Both the position numbers and the translations under genes were made by a program. DNA of 64,000 bases from Spongilla lacustris (lineage: Eukaryota; Porifera; Demospongiae; Spongillida; Spongillidae). Every line of letters starts with the position of its first letter. Within the stretch, counting starts at the first letter, position 1. The notes beneath the pieces were generated by a model. The model made no database searches and was not told the origin of the DNA. It saw only the letters and a list, made by a program, of their open reading frames with translations. The DNA lies in contig OX442417.1 in assembly GCA_949361645.1 (NCBI GenBank), forward strand, positions 534,278 to 598,277, in the 5' to 3' direction. This document shows, one piece after another, positions 10,784-22,482 of this stretch.

Positions 10784-11050
10784 TTACACTAGAACCTCCA
10801 TCACAACTATGCTCACAGGATTCAGAGCTCTCTTCTCTTGACTGAAGGTACTCATACATTCTTCAGAGCCAGTAGCAAAGGCATCAGAATTAATCACCAC
10901 AAATGTCTGTCCCTGATGTGAGTATGTATATGTATAACAATGCTTACCAGATTGCTTGCCATTTTCATATGTGGTGGGCAAAACGACCACCACTGAGTAC
11001 AGCACAGAATAGGTCTACCATCATGGCCAAACCATATTCATTGTATCCAG
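10784..11050 (-). pseudogene. Ldh2-family malate/lactate dehydrogenase, last two exons
   Basis: On the minus strand an exon at about 10948-11050, after a CCCCAATACAG acceptor, encodes GYNEYGLAMMVDLFCAVLSG. This matches the conserved GYKGYGLALMVDLLSGVLSG region of the Ldh2 family of NAD(P)-dependent malate/L-lactate dehydrogenases. The next exon (10784-10912, after CATCAG) encodes QTFVVINSDAFATGSEECMS, the family's C-terminal NVGHFFLAIDPDAF-type segment. An in-frame TGA follows FAHHI in the first exon, before KWQAIW, so the copy appears broken. A second, more decayed copy lies at 52848-53154. No upstream dehydrogenase exons were recognised. Confidence 0.6.
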
Positions 11051-11924
11051 CTGTATTGGGGCAGGTAGGTTAGTGGAGAAGGAAGTGAAAGAGGGGAAGA
11101 GAAGTGGGTGAGGAGACAAGAGGAGAAGAGAATGTGGAAGCAAAGGAGGGGATAGCTAGCACAATATCACACACATACATGTATATAATATATAACCCCT
11201 GTCTCTCCCGTGACAGCATCTTTGGAACTAAACCCCATAGCACGCGCAGTTGCTACACCAGCAGCTTCCAATGAGGACATGAGGACAGCTTTGTCCTTGA
11301 CATGGCCATAAGACTGTTGGTATATTGTATTCATTTTAATGTGTGGGTACACACATGTATCTGCTAGGCCGATGTTATTATGTGGAGATGCATGGAGAAG
11401 AGGAAAGGGAACACGTGGGGAGTTGTATGTCTATGTTTGCGTACATGTGCCATGTCCCATGGCTATGTTCCCAAGCATGTACACACCACACACACATGTA
11501 GGTACTAAAAGCTTAAGGTGAAGAACTAAGCCACATCTATGGTCTGAGGTGGAATGTTGCTGAGACACAAGCTAGCTAAAAGGCATCACTACTGTCCTCT
11601 ACAAATCAGATCTGCCATGCCAAGTTCTTGGGAAGTCCACAACCACTGGCTTCATTGTCTAAATGTACCATGCACAGAGTTGGATTCCATACTGAAACCT
11701 CCATCCAACAGAACACATGTACAAATAAATGCACACACAGAACACACATCCACAGCTACATACTCAAGTAAGTTTCAATTGCATCAGCCTGTGTAGCAAA
11801 CTGACTCTTGTCTAAGAACACCAACTAATGTCCTCCATGTTGTCCAGTATCACCAATCCACCTTTGGAAGATGTCACATGTGATCTCTTCAGCATTACGC
11901 TGGTGCTCCAATGCGAGTGCTTCC
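11051..11924. other. Gene-free stretch shared with unit C
   Basis: The region is collinear with 53155-53905. A minus-strand frame at 11167-11352 (KAVLMSSLEAAGVATARAMG) is partly conserved in unit C but broken there; it could be another dehydrogenase exon or decayed sequence. The rest is unassigned. Confidence 0.35.
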
Positions 11925-12222
11925 AGCCTGCACATGTACCATCATGAGAGGCTGCCCCACCCCCAGCCTGCACACATACCATCATAAGAGGCTGCCCCAC
12001 CCCCAGCCTGCACACGTACCATCATAAGAGGCTGCCCCACCCCCAGCCTGCACACGTACCATCATAAGAGGCTGCCCCACCCCCAGCCTGCACACGTACC
12101 ATCATAAGAGGCTGCCCCACCCCCAGCCTGCACACTTACTATCATAAGAGGCTGCCCCACCCCCAGCCTGCACACGTACCATCATAAGAGGCTGCCCCAC
12201 CCCCAGCCTACGCATGTACCGA
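11925..12222. repeat. 40-bp minisatellite downstream of Death exon (unit A)
   Basis: About 7.5 copies of a 40-bp unit containing CACGTACCATCATAAGAGGC then TGCCCCACCCCCAGCCTG. The same unit is repeated at 53910-54225 at the equivalent place in unit C, but is absent at unit B. Confidence 0.9.
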
Positions 12223-12279
12223 GGTCAGCAATATGGTTATATCTGATGTTTTTTTTTTTAAAGAGAAATGCACATCTAA

Positions 12280-15200
12280 CTAACATAAATATTTTGTCCT
12301 TAGCTCAGCTGCCAGTGCTACTTCTCCAACACTTGGTGTCTCCAGAGCACCAATAATGGTGCTCCAGGTGTACTGATGGGGGTTAAGGGTGCTCCATTTA
12401 GCCAACATCACTTCAAATGCATGAAGATTACAATTTGGCTTCCCAGCCATTTGGGACTGGATATCGTCGAGGTCCCTCTGGGGCACTTTTAGTTGTAAGC
12501 CAACAAATCTCCACTTGGCTGGAACCATAGCTGCAACATCATTCATCAGGTCCTCCATTGTTGGTACTGATGACCTGGTCCCTATAAATAGACATGATAC
12601 ATAAGTACTGCAGCTGTACCAAAGGGATGGCACTCACCTGTCCTGGATGGTAACCACATCAGTTGGTCCTCACTCAGGTCTCCTTTCTGGTCATCTAAAA
12701 TGGTACACTTCCACTTGTATGCTGACCTTGAACACACCACTACAGCTACATGAGGAGGGTCTGAGGTACAAAGGGCTCCTGCACACATGAAGGCATCTTC
12801 AAACTGGACATGGCTGTACTTGAGCACACTACAGGCACTCTTGATACCACTGTGGACAAGACCTCTTATCTCGCTGCATGCTTCATGTGATCCTTCATCA
12901 ACATGTAGTTGTATATAGGAGAACATGTCAACAAGAGTCACAATTACTGAGCCGGCGTGCACTAATCTGATGCAGTTGCGATACAGACATGAAGGCGTGG
13001 TCCTATTCATGCACACCTTCCAAGAAGATGAAAGTAGAAGGGTCACAAGACAGCAAAACAGACCACTAGGAATATATCCATGGGTGAACCTAATCATAAG
13101 GGAGGCACCACTTTCGAGGTATATGGACACTTTGGGGGAGTCCAGGTGGGGCAGCAGAGCAGGCATCAAGTACTCACCATCTCTGACTGTAGCAATGGCA
13201 CCACGACTCACCAGCAACTTCACTAGATCTTGTGGAGTGAACAGACCATCTTTGTAGTGCTTTGGAAACGTCCTCAGTAGCTTCACTGACAACAGGCCAT
13301 GGTCCCTGAATGTGACCAGGTCACTTGTAACTGCCACACCCTCCTCTGGATTATCCCGCAACTTGTGGTGGTACTGCACTAGTTCAGTCACCTTGCTGAG
13401 GACTACCTGGGGGTCACAGAACACTGTCTGGGGAAGAACCTCTGGGTAATATAAGAACACATTGTGGTGGACAAGATGGTGCAAGGCAGCATAGAATACA
13501 TCTCCCTCAATGTGCAGCTTTTTAGCACACACTTGGCACTCTGCAAGGCTGAGAACTCCACCATCATCATGAGATGACCTTTGGAGGACAATTTCCAGCC
13601 CAAACCATGCTATTGGCTGCTTTACTAACTGCTGGGGACATTTGGCGGATACTATTTTCTTTCTAAGTACCTGGGCAACATGTCTGTCCACATCTTCAGG
13701 AGAAAGGCCATTCACAGCAAATATCAGTTGGACCATTCCTTCTCCATTGTAAAGCACACAAAAATGGTTGGGATCCAGTAATGCCTTCAGTTGTTGGTTC
13801 TTCTCTTCGATAGACTCTGAACACTTACTTACAGCATCTCGATGTGTTCCCACAGTGACAATCAGAGGATGAGCATCCTGGGAGTGAATTGCCCCAAGAC
13901 AGTGTTGAAGGATCTGTTTATGAGAGAGAGATGACCGATATGGTTTACCAACAGGCTTGCCATCTGCTCCATAGTACTCAATGGTGGGGTGATGTGATAG
14001 CTCTTCTGATAGCTTCAGTACAAATATTGTTACAGATGTGTTTTGTACAAACAATGGAAGGATATCATGGTACTGCAGTTGACCTCCACTATCAATGAAC
14101 TGGATCCACTTTACACCAAATAGTTTCTTCTTGTCTACAGAAGGAGATGGTAGCTGGTAAACCAGGATAAATATTTAACCATCTCTTACCTGAGGAGTTG
14201 TTGATGTGATGAATCAGCTCCTTCTCTATTTCTACAGTCCTGCTCTGTTGGGTGGTATCCATGGTAGTGTTCACATCAGCAGGTATGGGGTCAGAGTGAC
14301 TAACACCAGCTCCATCACTAGGTACACTAATGGCCATCTTTGGGAGAGTGCTCACCACATCAGCCAATGATGGTTCCATGGATACACCACCTTTGATGGT
14401 TCCTCCAATAACACTCATCAGTGCCTTGTCATCGTCAACCACAAACCAGTCATCCTCCTCTTGTTCACCCACACCAGCTAGTGTGAAGGAGATGGCTCTA
14501 ACAGGGTTGTCAGCCAGTCCTGTACTGACACGTTGCTTTGGATTGTCTTTCTTGAGAAGGAGGTCTTTAAGATGAGTCTTGCCAACACCAGCTGCTCCAA
14601 GGATGAGACACTTGGTCACTGAAGTTTCCACATATCCCTTGGTCATGGCCTCCTCATAGAGCCTCCTGAATGAAGAATAAATATTGGATTACCTATACAT
14701 ACGTACACAATTGTACATGAGCATTGGGTAAGTTAGTAATAGTTGTAGCGACTAAGGCTGACTCCATTTGTTGAATATACCACCAGTGCAGGCAGATCCA
14801 GGATTTTGGGAAAGGGAGGGGGGGGGGGGGGGGGGGGGGGGGGTAATAAATATATTCACAAGTGGGGGAGCCTCCCGTGACAGCAAGGGGAAGCCCCAGC
14901 CGCTTTTTAACTATTGCGTTTATATAACATGAAAATGAGCATACTTTTACTAGAGCCTGCATGGAAAGCGACGAGAAAACTTTTCATCCTTCACAATGCT
15001 ATAATCTGCGACCGAAGCGTGCATGTGGCCACCAGCTACATGTCGTTCAAAACGAATCTAGAACTGTATTACTTTGTAGTTATAGCTACCTGTTTTCTGA
15101 GGAAAAGAATCTGACTTCAATTCCTGCTCACATGCACCAATAACCATTCGATCAGAGATTATATATAGATTATATAATAATAATTATAATTATTATAATT

Positions 15201-18200
15201 ATGATGTAATATAATCTCTGATTCGATCGATCGTGCGATTAAATACTAATAACCACGCATGCAGAATTTCGTCCCTAGGAGGGTCTTGGTTTAATTAGAT
15301 CGATATAGTCAGACTCCCCTTGGCTGGAAAGATGTGCAAGCGTGCAAATCCAACAACGGTAACATGCAGAAAGCTGCACAGATTAGTATGCATTACGTCA
15401 TTCTTCATATAAGGAAAGGGGGGGTCTGGACCCCCCCCCCCCCCCCCCCCCCCCCTTACATAGATGACAATGAAAGGTTCCAGTTTCCAACAGTTACTGG
15501 GGTACATGTTCATGAGGTTAACAACCTAACATTTGAAACCATTTCAGTGTGGCACACCCTTTGTAGGTTGTATCTTATTTGACATTGTGTACTTTGAAGA
15601 AAAGTGAGAAGTAGCTTTCCAAGTATCTTTCACTGGTAACCCATGTCCATAAATGTGGCATTCACATCTGCATGAGTTTGTGGTCAATAGCATCAAGATA
15701 GATGGCTAGCTGTCATGCTCCAAACAATTCTGTCATAGAGAGGAGACTCAGAGCTTGACAACTTTGAGGTCGTTTGCGATGCAATCTCTCAACGAACTAT
15801 TCATTTGTGTTGTGTCTCTTTCCACGGCTATGCTGGCTGAACAAAAGTTTCTTTGGCAATCTTTCATGCACCATACGTGTCTGAGCCATCGTAGCTGGCT
15901 TAATTTGATAAGGGTAGCTATACGTGGTATTTTTGCTTTGGCATGTAGAGTGATGTTTGGGATGTGAGCCAGTTTAGATACCTCCCATGCAGTGGCGTGG
16001 TGGCTACTTATTGGCTGGGGGGGCACTTGCATATTTTGGCGCCCCCCCCCCCCCCCCCCCCCCCCCGAAGACCATTTTAACGCTCGTATGAGTAAATTAT
16101 AAAATATGTAACTATATACATGCGCGGTAGATTGCGATGTTAAAGAAGTGCTCGGACTATTCGGATGAACTTTGCATGCTGTACAATGGCCTTATTAGAA
16201 AAGCACATAAGAAGTTTCTTCTCTACTGTCATCAACATGAGCCCTTCTAACCTTTCTAGAGATAATACGTAGATCTCTGGCATTTAATTCTTGCATCATG
16301 GTATAGGTCGGAGACGTGTTTTAACTCTCTTTAGTGCCGAAAAGCTGCGTACTGCAACTGCTATCGAATACTGCTTGCACAATTCAGAAAAAGCATTTAG
16401 AACGTGGTACTGCATGCATGAGGTTGCAGAGAATTGATAATGCAATTGATAGTACCACGGTATACTTCTCTACATATGTCATCAGTGACAGCTTGCTCAG
16501 TCTCTTCTTTATCCTTACACCCATGTTCATGCAGATCAACATGCATGTTCTGATTCGTCGTAAAAACTTATTAAAGACTAGAGCAAAACTTAACTTGATA
16601 ACTCCTCTGCGCATCCAAGTCAGTGTCAAGTCCTAACCAAACCTATGCATACGTTTAGCTTCTTCATCAACACTTACTTCTTCACTTTCATTTACGATAC
16701 GATGCTCCAATCAGATTTCTTTCTTTTCCCTTTGTCTTCCATCGAACACTTTTTACAACTGAAAATGTATTCTGATCAGACTATATATGCATGCGCGTGC
16801 GAGGATCGAACGCTAACGTCTTTAAGATTGACAAAGAGATATACCGTAAAGTACCATGCACGAATAACCGTCCCCCCTCCGCCCCCACCGAAAATGTTTC
16901 GTCCTTAAACTAACGTATCTTCGTAATCATGAAACGCACTCAACGCAGTTACGTGCTCTTCTTTAAAATCCTGTTGCGATACCAGTTCTTTCTTTAAATG
17001 TTGAAACAGGTACGCGGAAGCGTTAATGATTACGAAAATACGCTCGTTTACCGGGTAAACACGAGACTTTTTTTTTTTTCTCGTTGGGGGCGGAGGGGAG
17101 TATTCTAATTACAGATGATACGATCAAATTTAATTTTTTCAACTGTACTAAATTGCAGGCGCCTGAAGGCCTTGGTTCCAACAAGTGATTGCCGATTCAA
17201 TTTTTTTAAAATTGCCTAGGCTATGATTTACGTATCGGAAAAATAAATTGTCAGTTTTAAGGCGCCCCTTGTGCTCGGTGGCGCCCCCATTTTTAAGCCC
17301 CGCAGGGGGGGCATTTGCCCCCCCTGCCCCCCCTGGCCACCACGCCACTGCCCCCATGGCCTGACGGATTAAGTCCATATGGAAACATTGAAGTCGATTT
17401 AGGAGGTGAGTAGTTGTGGTCCAGGTCTCTTCTGGTAGACCTGCAGCTTGGTAGACTTTATAAAAAGTACCCATTTTTTCTATATCTCATGTTGGGGTTA
17501 GAGGGTGGGGTGTATATAAGGTTGCTCAACAGTAGTATGGACAAAACTAAACCACCTTCCCACATAACATACCTTTGATCTGTGTTCTCCACATTGGGAA
17601 AGAGTTTAGCCTGCAAACCTGAAAATACTCTGGTTAGTACACTTTCATTTGTAGCATGACTTACCTTCCACAGTGATCTTCAAGACCCTCTGACTGATCC
17701 CATCAACCACCAATAGCCTTCCATCTGACAGCAGTAGAGAGTCTACATATGAACACTTAAATGGCATTTCACCACCAGTAGTAAGCTGCCATTTCTGGTT
17801 GACAGGGTGGAAGGCACAGATTGCAGAAGTATCCTTTGATTTATCATTATTGCCTCCAATGGCAAGGAGCACACCATCCACCACACATACAGATAAACCA
17901 TAGTATGGTACATCTGGTAGCCATTTCCATGGTGATTGCTGTTTATCTTGGGTATGTGCAGAAGTCTAATGAATGTGCAGTGTATGTTGGAAAGTACGTA
18001 GAAATGAATTTTGTGTGCAAATACATGTACATACCATATGTGTGTTAAATGTGCACTGGACACGACGTGTGTATAAATGAAATGAGTGTGAGTTAGTGTT
18101 ATGTATGGTGTGTGCTCATGTTGAATGGAGTAACAGGTGTGGTGTGTTTAAGTGTGTGTGTGATGAATATGTCCATACTCTACTGGGTGCAAACACTGAA

Positions 18201-19257
18201 AACAGTGCAGTGTTGGAATCCGTTCTCTAGAAGCTGACTCCAAGATGAGTGTGATGAATGTGTGGTATGGACAACTGGGCATATATGGAGATGAGTGCAT
18301 GTGTGTGCTGAGTGTGGCCTGTTTAGAAAACTGCACAAAAGGACAACACGGTTGTGAAGGAGATACAGTGTTGCATGGGGTCATCTAGAAGTTGACAAAT
18401 GTGTAAGGGTTCTGTGTGTCAATAAGTATGTACATACTCATACAATGTCCACACATAGTGTGCATGTGCACATGTGTGTGCCTCCATCAGCAGCCTCGAG
18501 CTTGCTGGAGCACGCTTCCTTGCTGTGCAGTGTTGTGTGGACGTGCGTGTGTGTACATGTATGTGACTATGCTCTGAGTGTAAACTGGTCAGTAGATATG
18601 TGGTTTGTTTAATATTTGTGTGGTGTGTATCCCACAGGTCAGCTATACACACACACACACACTAAACAAAGAGACAGAGATGCTGCACAATGCACAGTGA
18701 CTCACCACGTCATTGATGTCGGCACACCACACAGCTTTGTCCATGCTTGTACCTCCCATAATGAAGACCTGGTCTCCATGGACCACTGCTGACATGCGGT
18801 CACATGGCTCAGGAAGTGATGGTCCTAAGTGCCAGGTCTGTGTCTTCCCATCAAAAACCTGAACAACAGCCAAGCTGTCCCTATCACCTAGCCCTCCCAT
18901 CACCACGAGACCACCTCCACCAACACTAACTACACAGGACTTCATACACCCTACCAACATTTCTGGCATGGGGGACCACTTCCCTCCTCTCCATAACATC
19001 ACCTCCTTACTAACCACACCACTCTTCCTACCTCCCACTGCCACTAACGTTCCTCCGCACATGCCTAATGTGGCCCATGGCAAGTTAATATCATCAGGCC
19101 ATTTCTTCCACTCATCCTTCCCGGCATCTAAACTGCACACACTTCTACCTCCACCCCACATAACACTACCCTCCACCTCCACTAAACCACCACCACTCCC
19201 TCCTCCTCGACCACCTAGCAGCACAGGTACATTTTGACATGATTGAAAATGAAACAT
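12280..19257 (-). CDS. Kelch-ROC-COR-Death protein (unit A)
   Basis: Six exons: 18706-19257, 17665-17965, 17573-17618, 14190-14665, 12638-14134 and 12280-12581. All boundaries are GT-AG and the phases (0,1,2,1,1) agree, giving about 1,057 residues. Residues 1-300 form kelch blades with repeated double-Gly strands (VVMGGLGD, VFIMGGTS, VLLAIGGN). The ROC GTPase follows: P-loop GAAGVGKT (about 323-330), G3 DSGGQ (about 473) and G4 THRD (about 555), with a long insert between G2 and G3. COR runs about 600-850 (QPIAWFGLEIVLQRSS, FLYYPEVLPQTVF). The last exon is a Death domain (KWRFVGLQLKVPQRDLDDIQ; YTWSTIIGAL). ROCO proteins are GTP-regulated scaffolds; Death domains mediate homotypic signalling contacts. 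The start ATG follows an in-frame stop and a conserved acceptor, so a 5' untranslated exon is likely. The 2.9-kb third intron is loaded with transposons. Confidence 0.85.
14789..15457 (+). mobile_element. GGCGGATCC MITE with G26 and C26 tracts (copy 2)
   Basis: It starts CAGGCAGATCCAGGATTTTG after a CAGTG that matches the target duplication of the paralogous copy at 41645. A 26-base G run (14818-14843) lies near the left end and a 26-base C run (15431-15456) at the right. The final CCACCCCTG end is lost. An AT-rich hairpin lies at about 15150-15226. Because units A and B share the insertion point in the same intron, the insertion predates their duplication. Confidence 0.75.
15748..17474 (-). 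mobile_element. Non-LTR retrotransposon C-terminal fragment, split by a hAT MITE
   Basis: The minus strand at 17351-17474 encodes GTFYKVYQAA..ETWTTTTHLLNRLQCFH. At 15748-15989 it encodes LIKLSQLRWLRHVWCMKDCQ, the post-reverse-transcriptase segment (RLRWLGHV type) common in LINE-derived sequences. The two parts are separated by the 15990-17350 element. The unit B paralog at 42290-42664 is continuous, confirming that this is one fragment. It lies in an intron of the kelch-ROC-COR-Death gene and is not functional. Confidence 0.75.
15990..17350. mobile_element. hAT-like MITE inserted in a LINE fragment
   Basis: The ends are CAGTGGCGTGGTGGC (15990) and GCCACCACGCCACTG (to 17350), flanked by CTCCCATG and CCCCCATG. 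That is an 8-bp target duplication with one mismatch, as for hAT elements. C-rich and G-rich stretches, including a 25-base C run at 16042-16066, lie just inside. Unit B has the empty site near 42525. No transposase is recognisable in the interior; a plus frame at 16334-16636 has no identifiable domain. Confidence 0.75.
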
Positions 19258-20769
19258 TTTTATGTTCTAAAGAAAAGAAGTTATTAATAGTTAATTCACA
19301 GACAGCACCACCTTCGTTTGGGGACCTAGCTAGCTCGTACGCACAACAGGTCCACACTACACACGCGTCATGCTTCTCTTTACTACATCGCACACTACCG
19401 GACCAACGAACGGCTATCTGGACGCTAATATCTTTGGGAGGTCGCTATTAAAACTATCGGCTACCTCGCTACAATAGCTTCTCTGTCATACCAAATCTAC
19501 TAGGTGCTATGGCGACCCTTCCCCCACCTCCAATCTCTAAAACTACTGCAATTCAAAGGGATTAAACATGCGGAGCATAATTTACCTTCTAGCGCTCGCT
19601 CGCATGCATGCAATCATGTGCCACGCCCTTTGCTCGGTAAATGCTGGGGCCGCCTCTGATTGGACTGTCCAGATAAGTACTATCAGCCATAACGGAGGTA
19701 TAGGTACCACTTCTGACCTCCCAAACACCTTGGGTAGCTGCAGGAACCATCAGAAATGGGCGTATACATGTAGTCTGACGTAGCCACACCCACGCGCTTT
19801 GCAGCAAAGCGCGAAGGTGTGGCTGGCTACGCCAGGCAGGCCTAGCTAAAAGGGAAAGTTAAAGGCAGGCCTAGCTAAAAGGGGAGAGATCGTTTAAAAC
19901 ACTCAGCGATCGTTTAAATAATAGAGACTCTTACTATCTCTAACTCTGACATAAACTAGCTCCAAATAAGCGCACTCACCGTTAACAACTGCTCTATTAT
20001 AAATGACAAAGAATAGAGTAAGTGCTACATGTAGTCAATTTATAGAAAATGTTCCAGAACGTTGCGCATGCGTCACAAAACTCACTTCCTGTATTTCTAT
20101 CCAACCGTATATTGTAACCTACCCGCAAGGGCTGGTAATGAGAGAGGGGGTCCGATCATATTCACAATCAATTTTCATCGTACAAACTTATCCTTATCAC
20201 ACAATAAACACCCAATAATACCCCGCACGGTTAACTGATTGTGAATACGATCTGGACCCCACCCTAGTCGGACGGCCCTGGTCGGGTAGTACCCAGACCC
20301 TAAAATAGCGCCACAGCTGCGGTACTCTCGTTCCAAGACGCCTCCTAATATCTTTAAGCCGGCACTCGGGTCGCATAATATTGGATCATGCTATATGTAC
20401 TGAACCAAATATTGACCCAAAAACATTTTGCTATATGTACTAACTAGGTTCCGAATTTTTTTTTTTGGATCTAAGTATGCTTTTTTAATAACCAAGCTCT
20501 AAAAATCACTGACCTACAGATTTTATTGTTGACCAGTCTCTGTACACTAGCTATTGGCTATGTGTCACCCCATCATAGTGTGACATCACTGGCCTAGTGC
20601 ATGTGATGTCATAGCATGAGGCAAGATGACAAGCAAGACATAGCCATCTTTGTGCACCACTCCTCAGAGAGCATCCTCCTGCCTCCATGCCCTTGCAAGG
20701 AACACAACACAACAAAAGGAAAAAATGCATCGTGCACACTTATACCCTAGCCTCTTCCATGCATGTGGT
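19258..20769. promoter_or_regulatory. Upstream region of kelch-ROC-COR-Death gene A
   Basis: This holds the conserved acceptor tract next to the start codon (TTCTTTTCTTTAG on the minus strand). It also holds a strong hairpin at 19780-19830 with a GTAGCCACACCCACGCG stem, and an inverted-repeat MITE at 20146-20260. All three recur upstream of the unit B gene. A promoter is inferred by position only; no core motif was identified with confidence. Confidence 0.4.
20146..20260. mobile_element. Short inverted-repeat MITE upstream of gene A
   Basis: GGGGGTCCGATCATATTCAC at the left is matched by GTGAATACGATCTGGACCCC at the right, giving an imperfect stem of nearly 30 bases around a loop of about 60. 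The paralogous copy is at 45338-45448, upstream of gene B. Confidence 0.55.
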
Positions 20770-22482
20770 CCTTGTTGGAAGCTTTGTCAACATGGAGTGC
20801 AATATAGGAGAACTTGTCAACAAGGGTCAACATTTCTGTGGAGGTCCTTTCCTCAAGTGAGATGCAGTTGCGATGAAGGCACAGTGGCTTGTCTCTTTCC
20901 ATGCACATCTTCCAACCAAATGGGTTGGTTGTCGATAAAAGATGGGCCACAAGACAACAAAACAGACCACTAGGTATATAGCCCTGGGTGGGCCTGATTA
21001 TCAGGGAGGTACTTTGTTGATAGTACTTGGACACTTGGTCAGATTCCAGGTGGGGCAGCAGAGCAGGCATTAAGTACTCACCATCCTTGATCATGGCTAT
21101 TGCATGAATACTCAACAGTAACTCCAGCAGATCTTGTGGACCAAACAGACCTTTTTTGTAGTGCTTTGGAAACTTCCTCAGTAGTTTCACTGACAACAGT
21201 CCATGATCCAGGAACATAATCCAGTCACCTGCAACTTCCACTCTCTTATCTGGATTATAGTTCAGTCACCTTGGTGAGGACTGTTGTGTTTCTCGTTAGA
21301 AAATACTCAGGATCTCCAAAGAATATAATTTTATGGCAGGGAAATCACAGCTATACAAAGTATGTCAAACTACAGTAGAGCATGAAGAGAATGCACACTG
21401 AAGTCTATTCCTGAATCCCACACACAGTGAAATGCTTAAATAGCCAATGCATGCCCAACACATGTATAATTAACACCTAAAAGCAAGCCAGGTCATGCCA
21501 GAGCATGCTCCTTAACAAGACTACCTGGGGGTTTACTGAACACTGTATGGGGAAGAACCTCTGGGTAATATAAGAACATATTTTATTGAACAAGATGGTG
21601 CAAGGCAGCAGAGAATGCATCTCCATCAATGTGCAGCCTTTTAGCACACTCTGCAAGGCTGAGAACTCCATCATGAGATGACCTTTGGAGAACAATTTCC
21701 AGCCCAAACCATGCTATTGGCTGCGTTACTAACTGCTGGGGAAATTTGGATACAATTTCCTTTCTAAGTACCCAGGCAATATATCTGTCCAGATCCTCCA
21801 GAGAAAGGCTAATCAAAGCAAATATCACTCCATCCATTCCTTCTCAAAATTGGATGGGATCCATCCATTTGTTCAGTAGTTGAGTCTTTCTATTTGATAG
21901 ACTCTGTGCACTCACTTTCAGCATTCAGACTGATGTATTCCCACAGTGACAATCAGATGATGAGCATCATGTGAGTGAATTGCTCCAAGACAATGTTTAA
22001 AGGATCTGTTTATGAGAAAGAGATGTCTGATATGCTCTACCAACAGGCTTGCCATCTCCTCCATAGTACTCTATTGGAGGGTGAGGTTACAGTTCTTCTG
22101 ACAGTTTCATTACAAAATATTAATACAGATGTGTTCTGCACAAACAGTGGAAGGATATCATGATACACAGTTGACCACCACTGTCAATGAACTGGATCCA
22201 CTTTACACATAAACCAGGTCAAATATTGACCATCTCTTACCTGAAGAGTGGTTGATGTGATGAATCAGCTCATCCTCTATATCTACAGTCCTGCTCTGTT
22301 TGGTGGTATCCTTGGTGGTGTTCACATCAGCAAGTATGGGGTTAAAGTGACTAACACCAGCTCCATCACTAGGTACACTAATGGCCATCTTTGGTAGAGT
22401 GCTCACCACATCAGCCAATGATGGTGCCATAGATACACCACCTTTGATGGTTCCTCCAACAGTGCCTTGTCATCATCATCAC
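20770..22482 (-). pseudogene. Truncated ROC-COR pseudogene (A')
   Basis: Minus-strand homology to the ROC-COR part of the kelch-ROC-COR-Death genes starts inside the ROC exon (near DDDKAL..GGTIKGG, about 22480). It crosses the short intron and stops in the COR region after VDKASNK. It has several frameshifts (the G3-G4 region near 22000-22180 is scrambled), a solo LTR at 21282-21517, and no kelch or Death exons. The COR end is of the YQQSTSLIIRP type, as in gene B. The missing 5' half of the ROC exon lies inverted at 23374-23526. Its paralog is 45950-47472, with the same truncation point. Confidence 0.8.
21282..21517 (-). mobile_element. Solo LTR of the Ty3/gypsy family
   Basis: The reverse complement matches the LTRs at 28295-28554 and 32941-33187 (TGTTAAGGAGCATGC to GAAACACAACA), with internal deletions and substitutions. 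It interrupts the ROC-COR pseudogene between AGGAC and AGAC, a 5-bp target duplication in which one G was lost on the right. The paralogous site at 46470 is empty (GAGGACTACCTGG). Confidence 0.85.

Noticed and set aside
11925..12222. CRISPR-like or coding 40-bp repeats
   Set aside because: Tandem minisatellite with no spacers, beyond the stop codon of gene A, and varying between units.
14092..14646. Separate small P-loop gene starting at MTKGYV
   Set aside because: The Met is internal; the exon begins upstream at 14665 after an acceptor and joins the kelch exon in phase.
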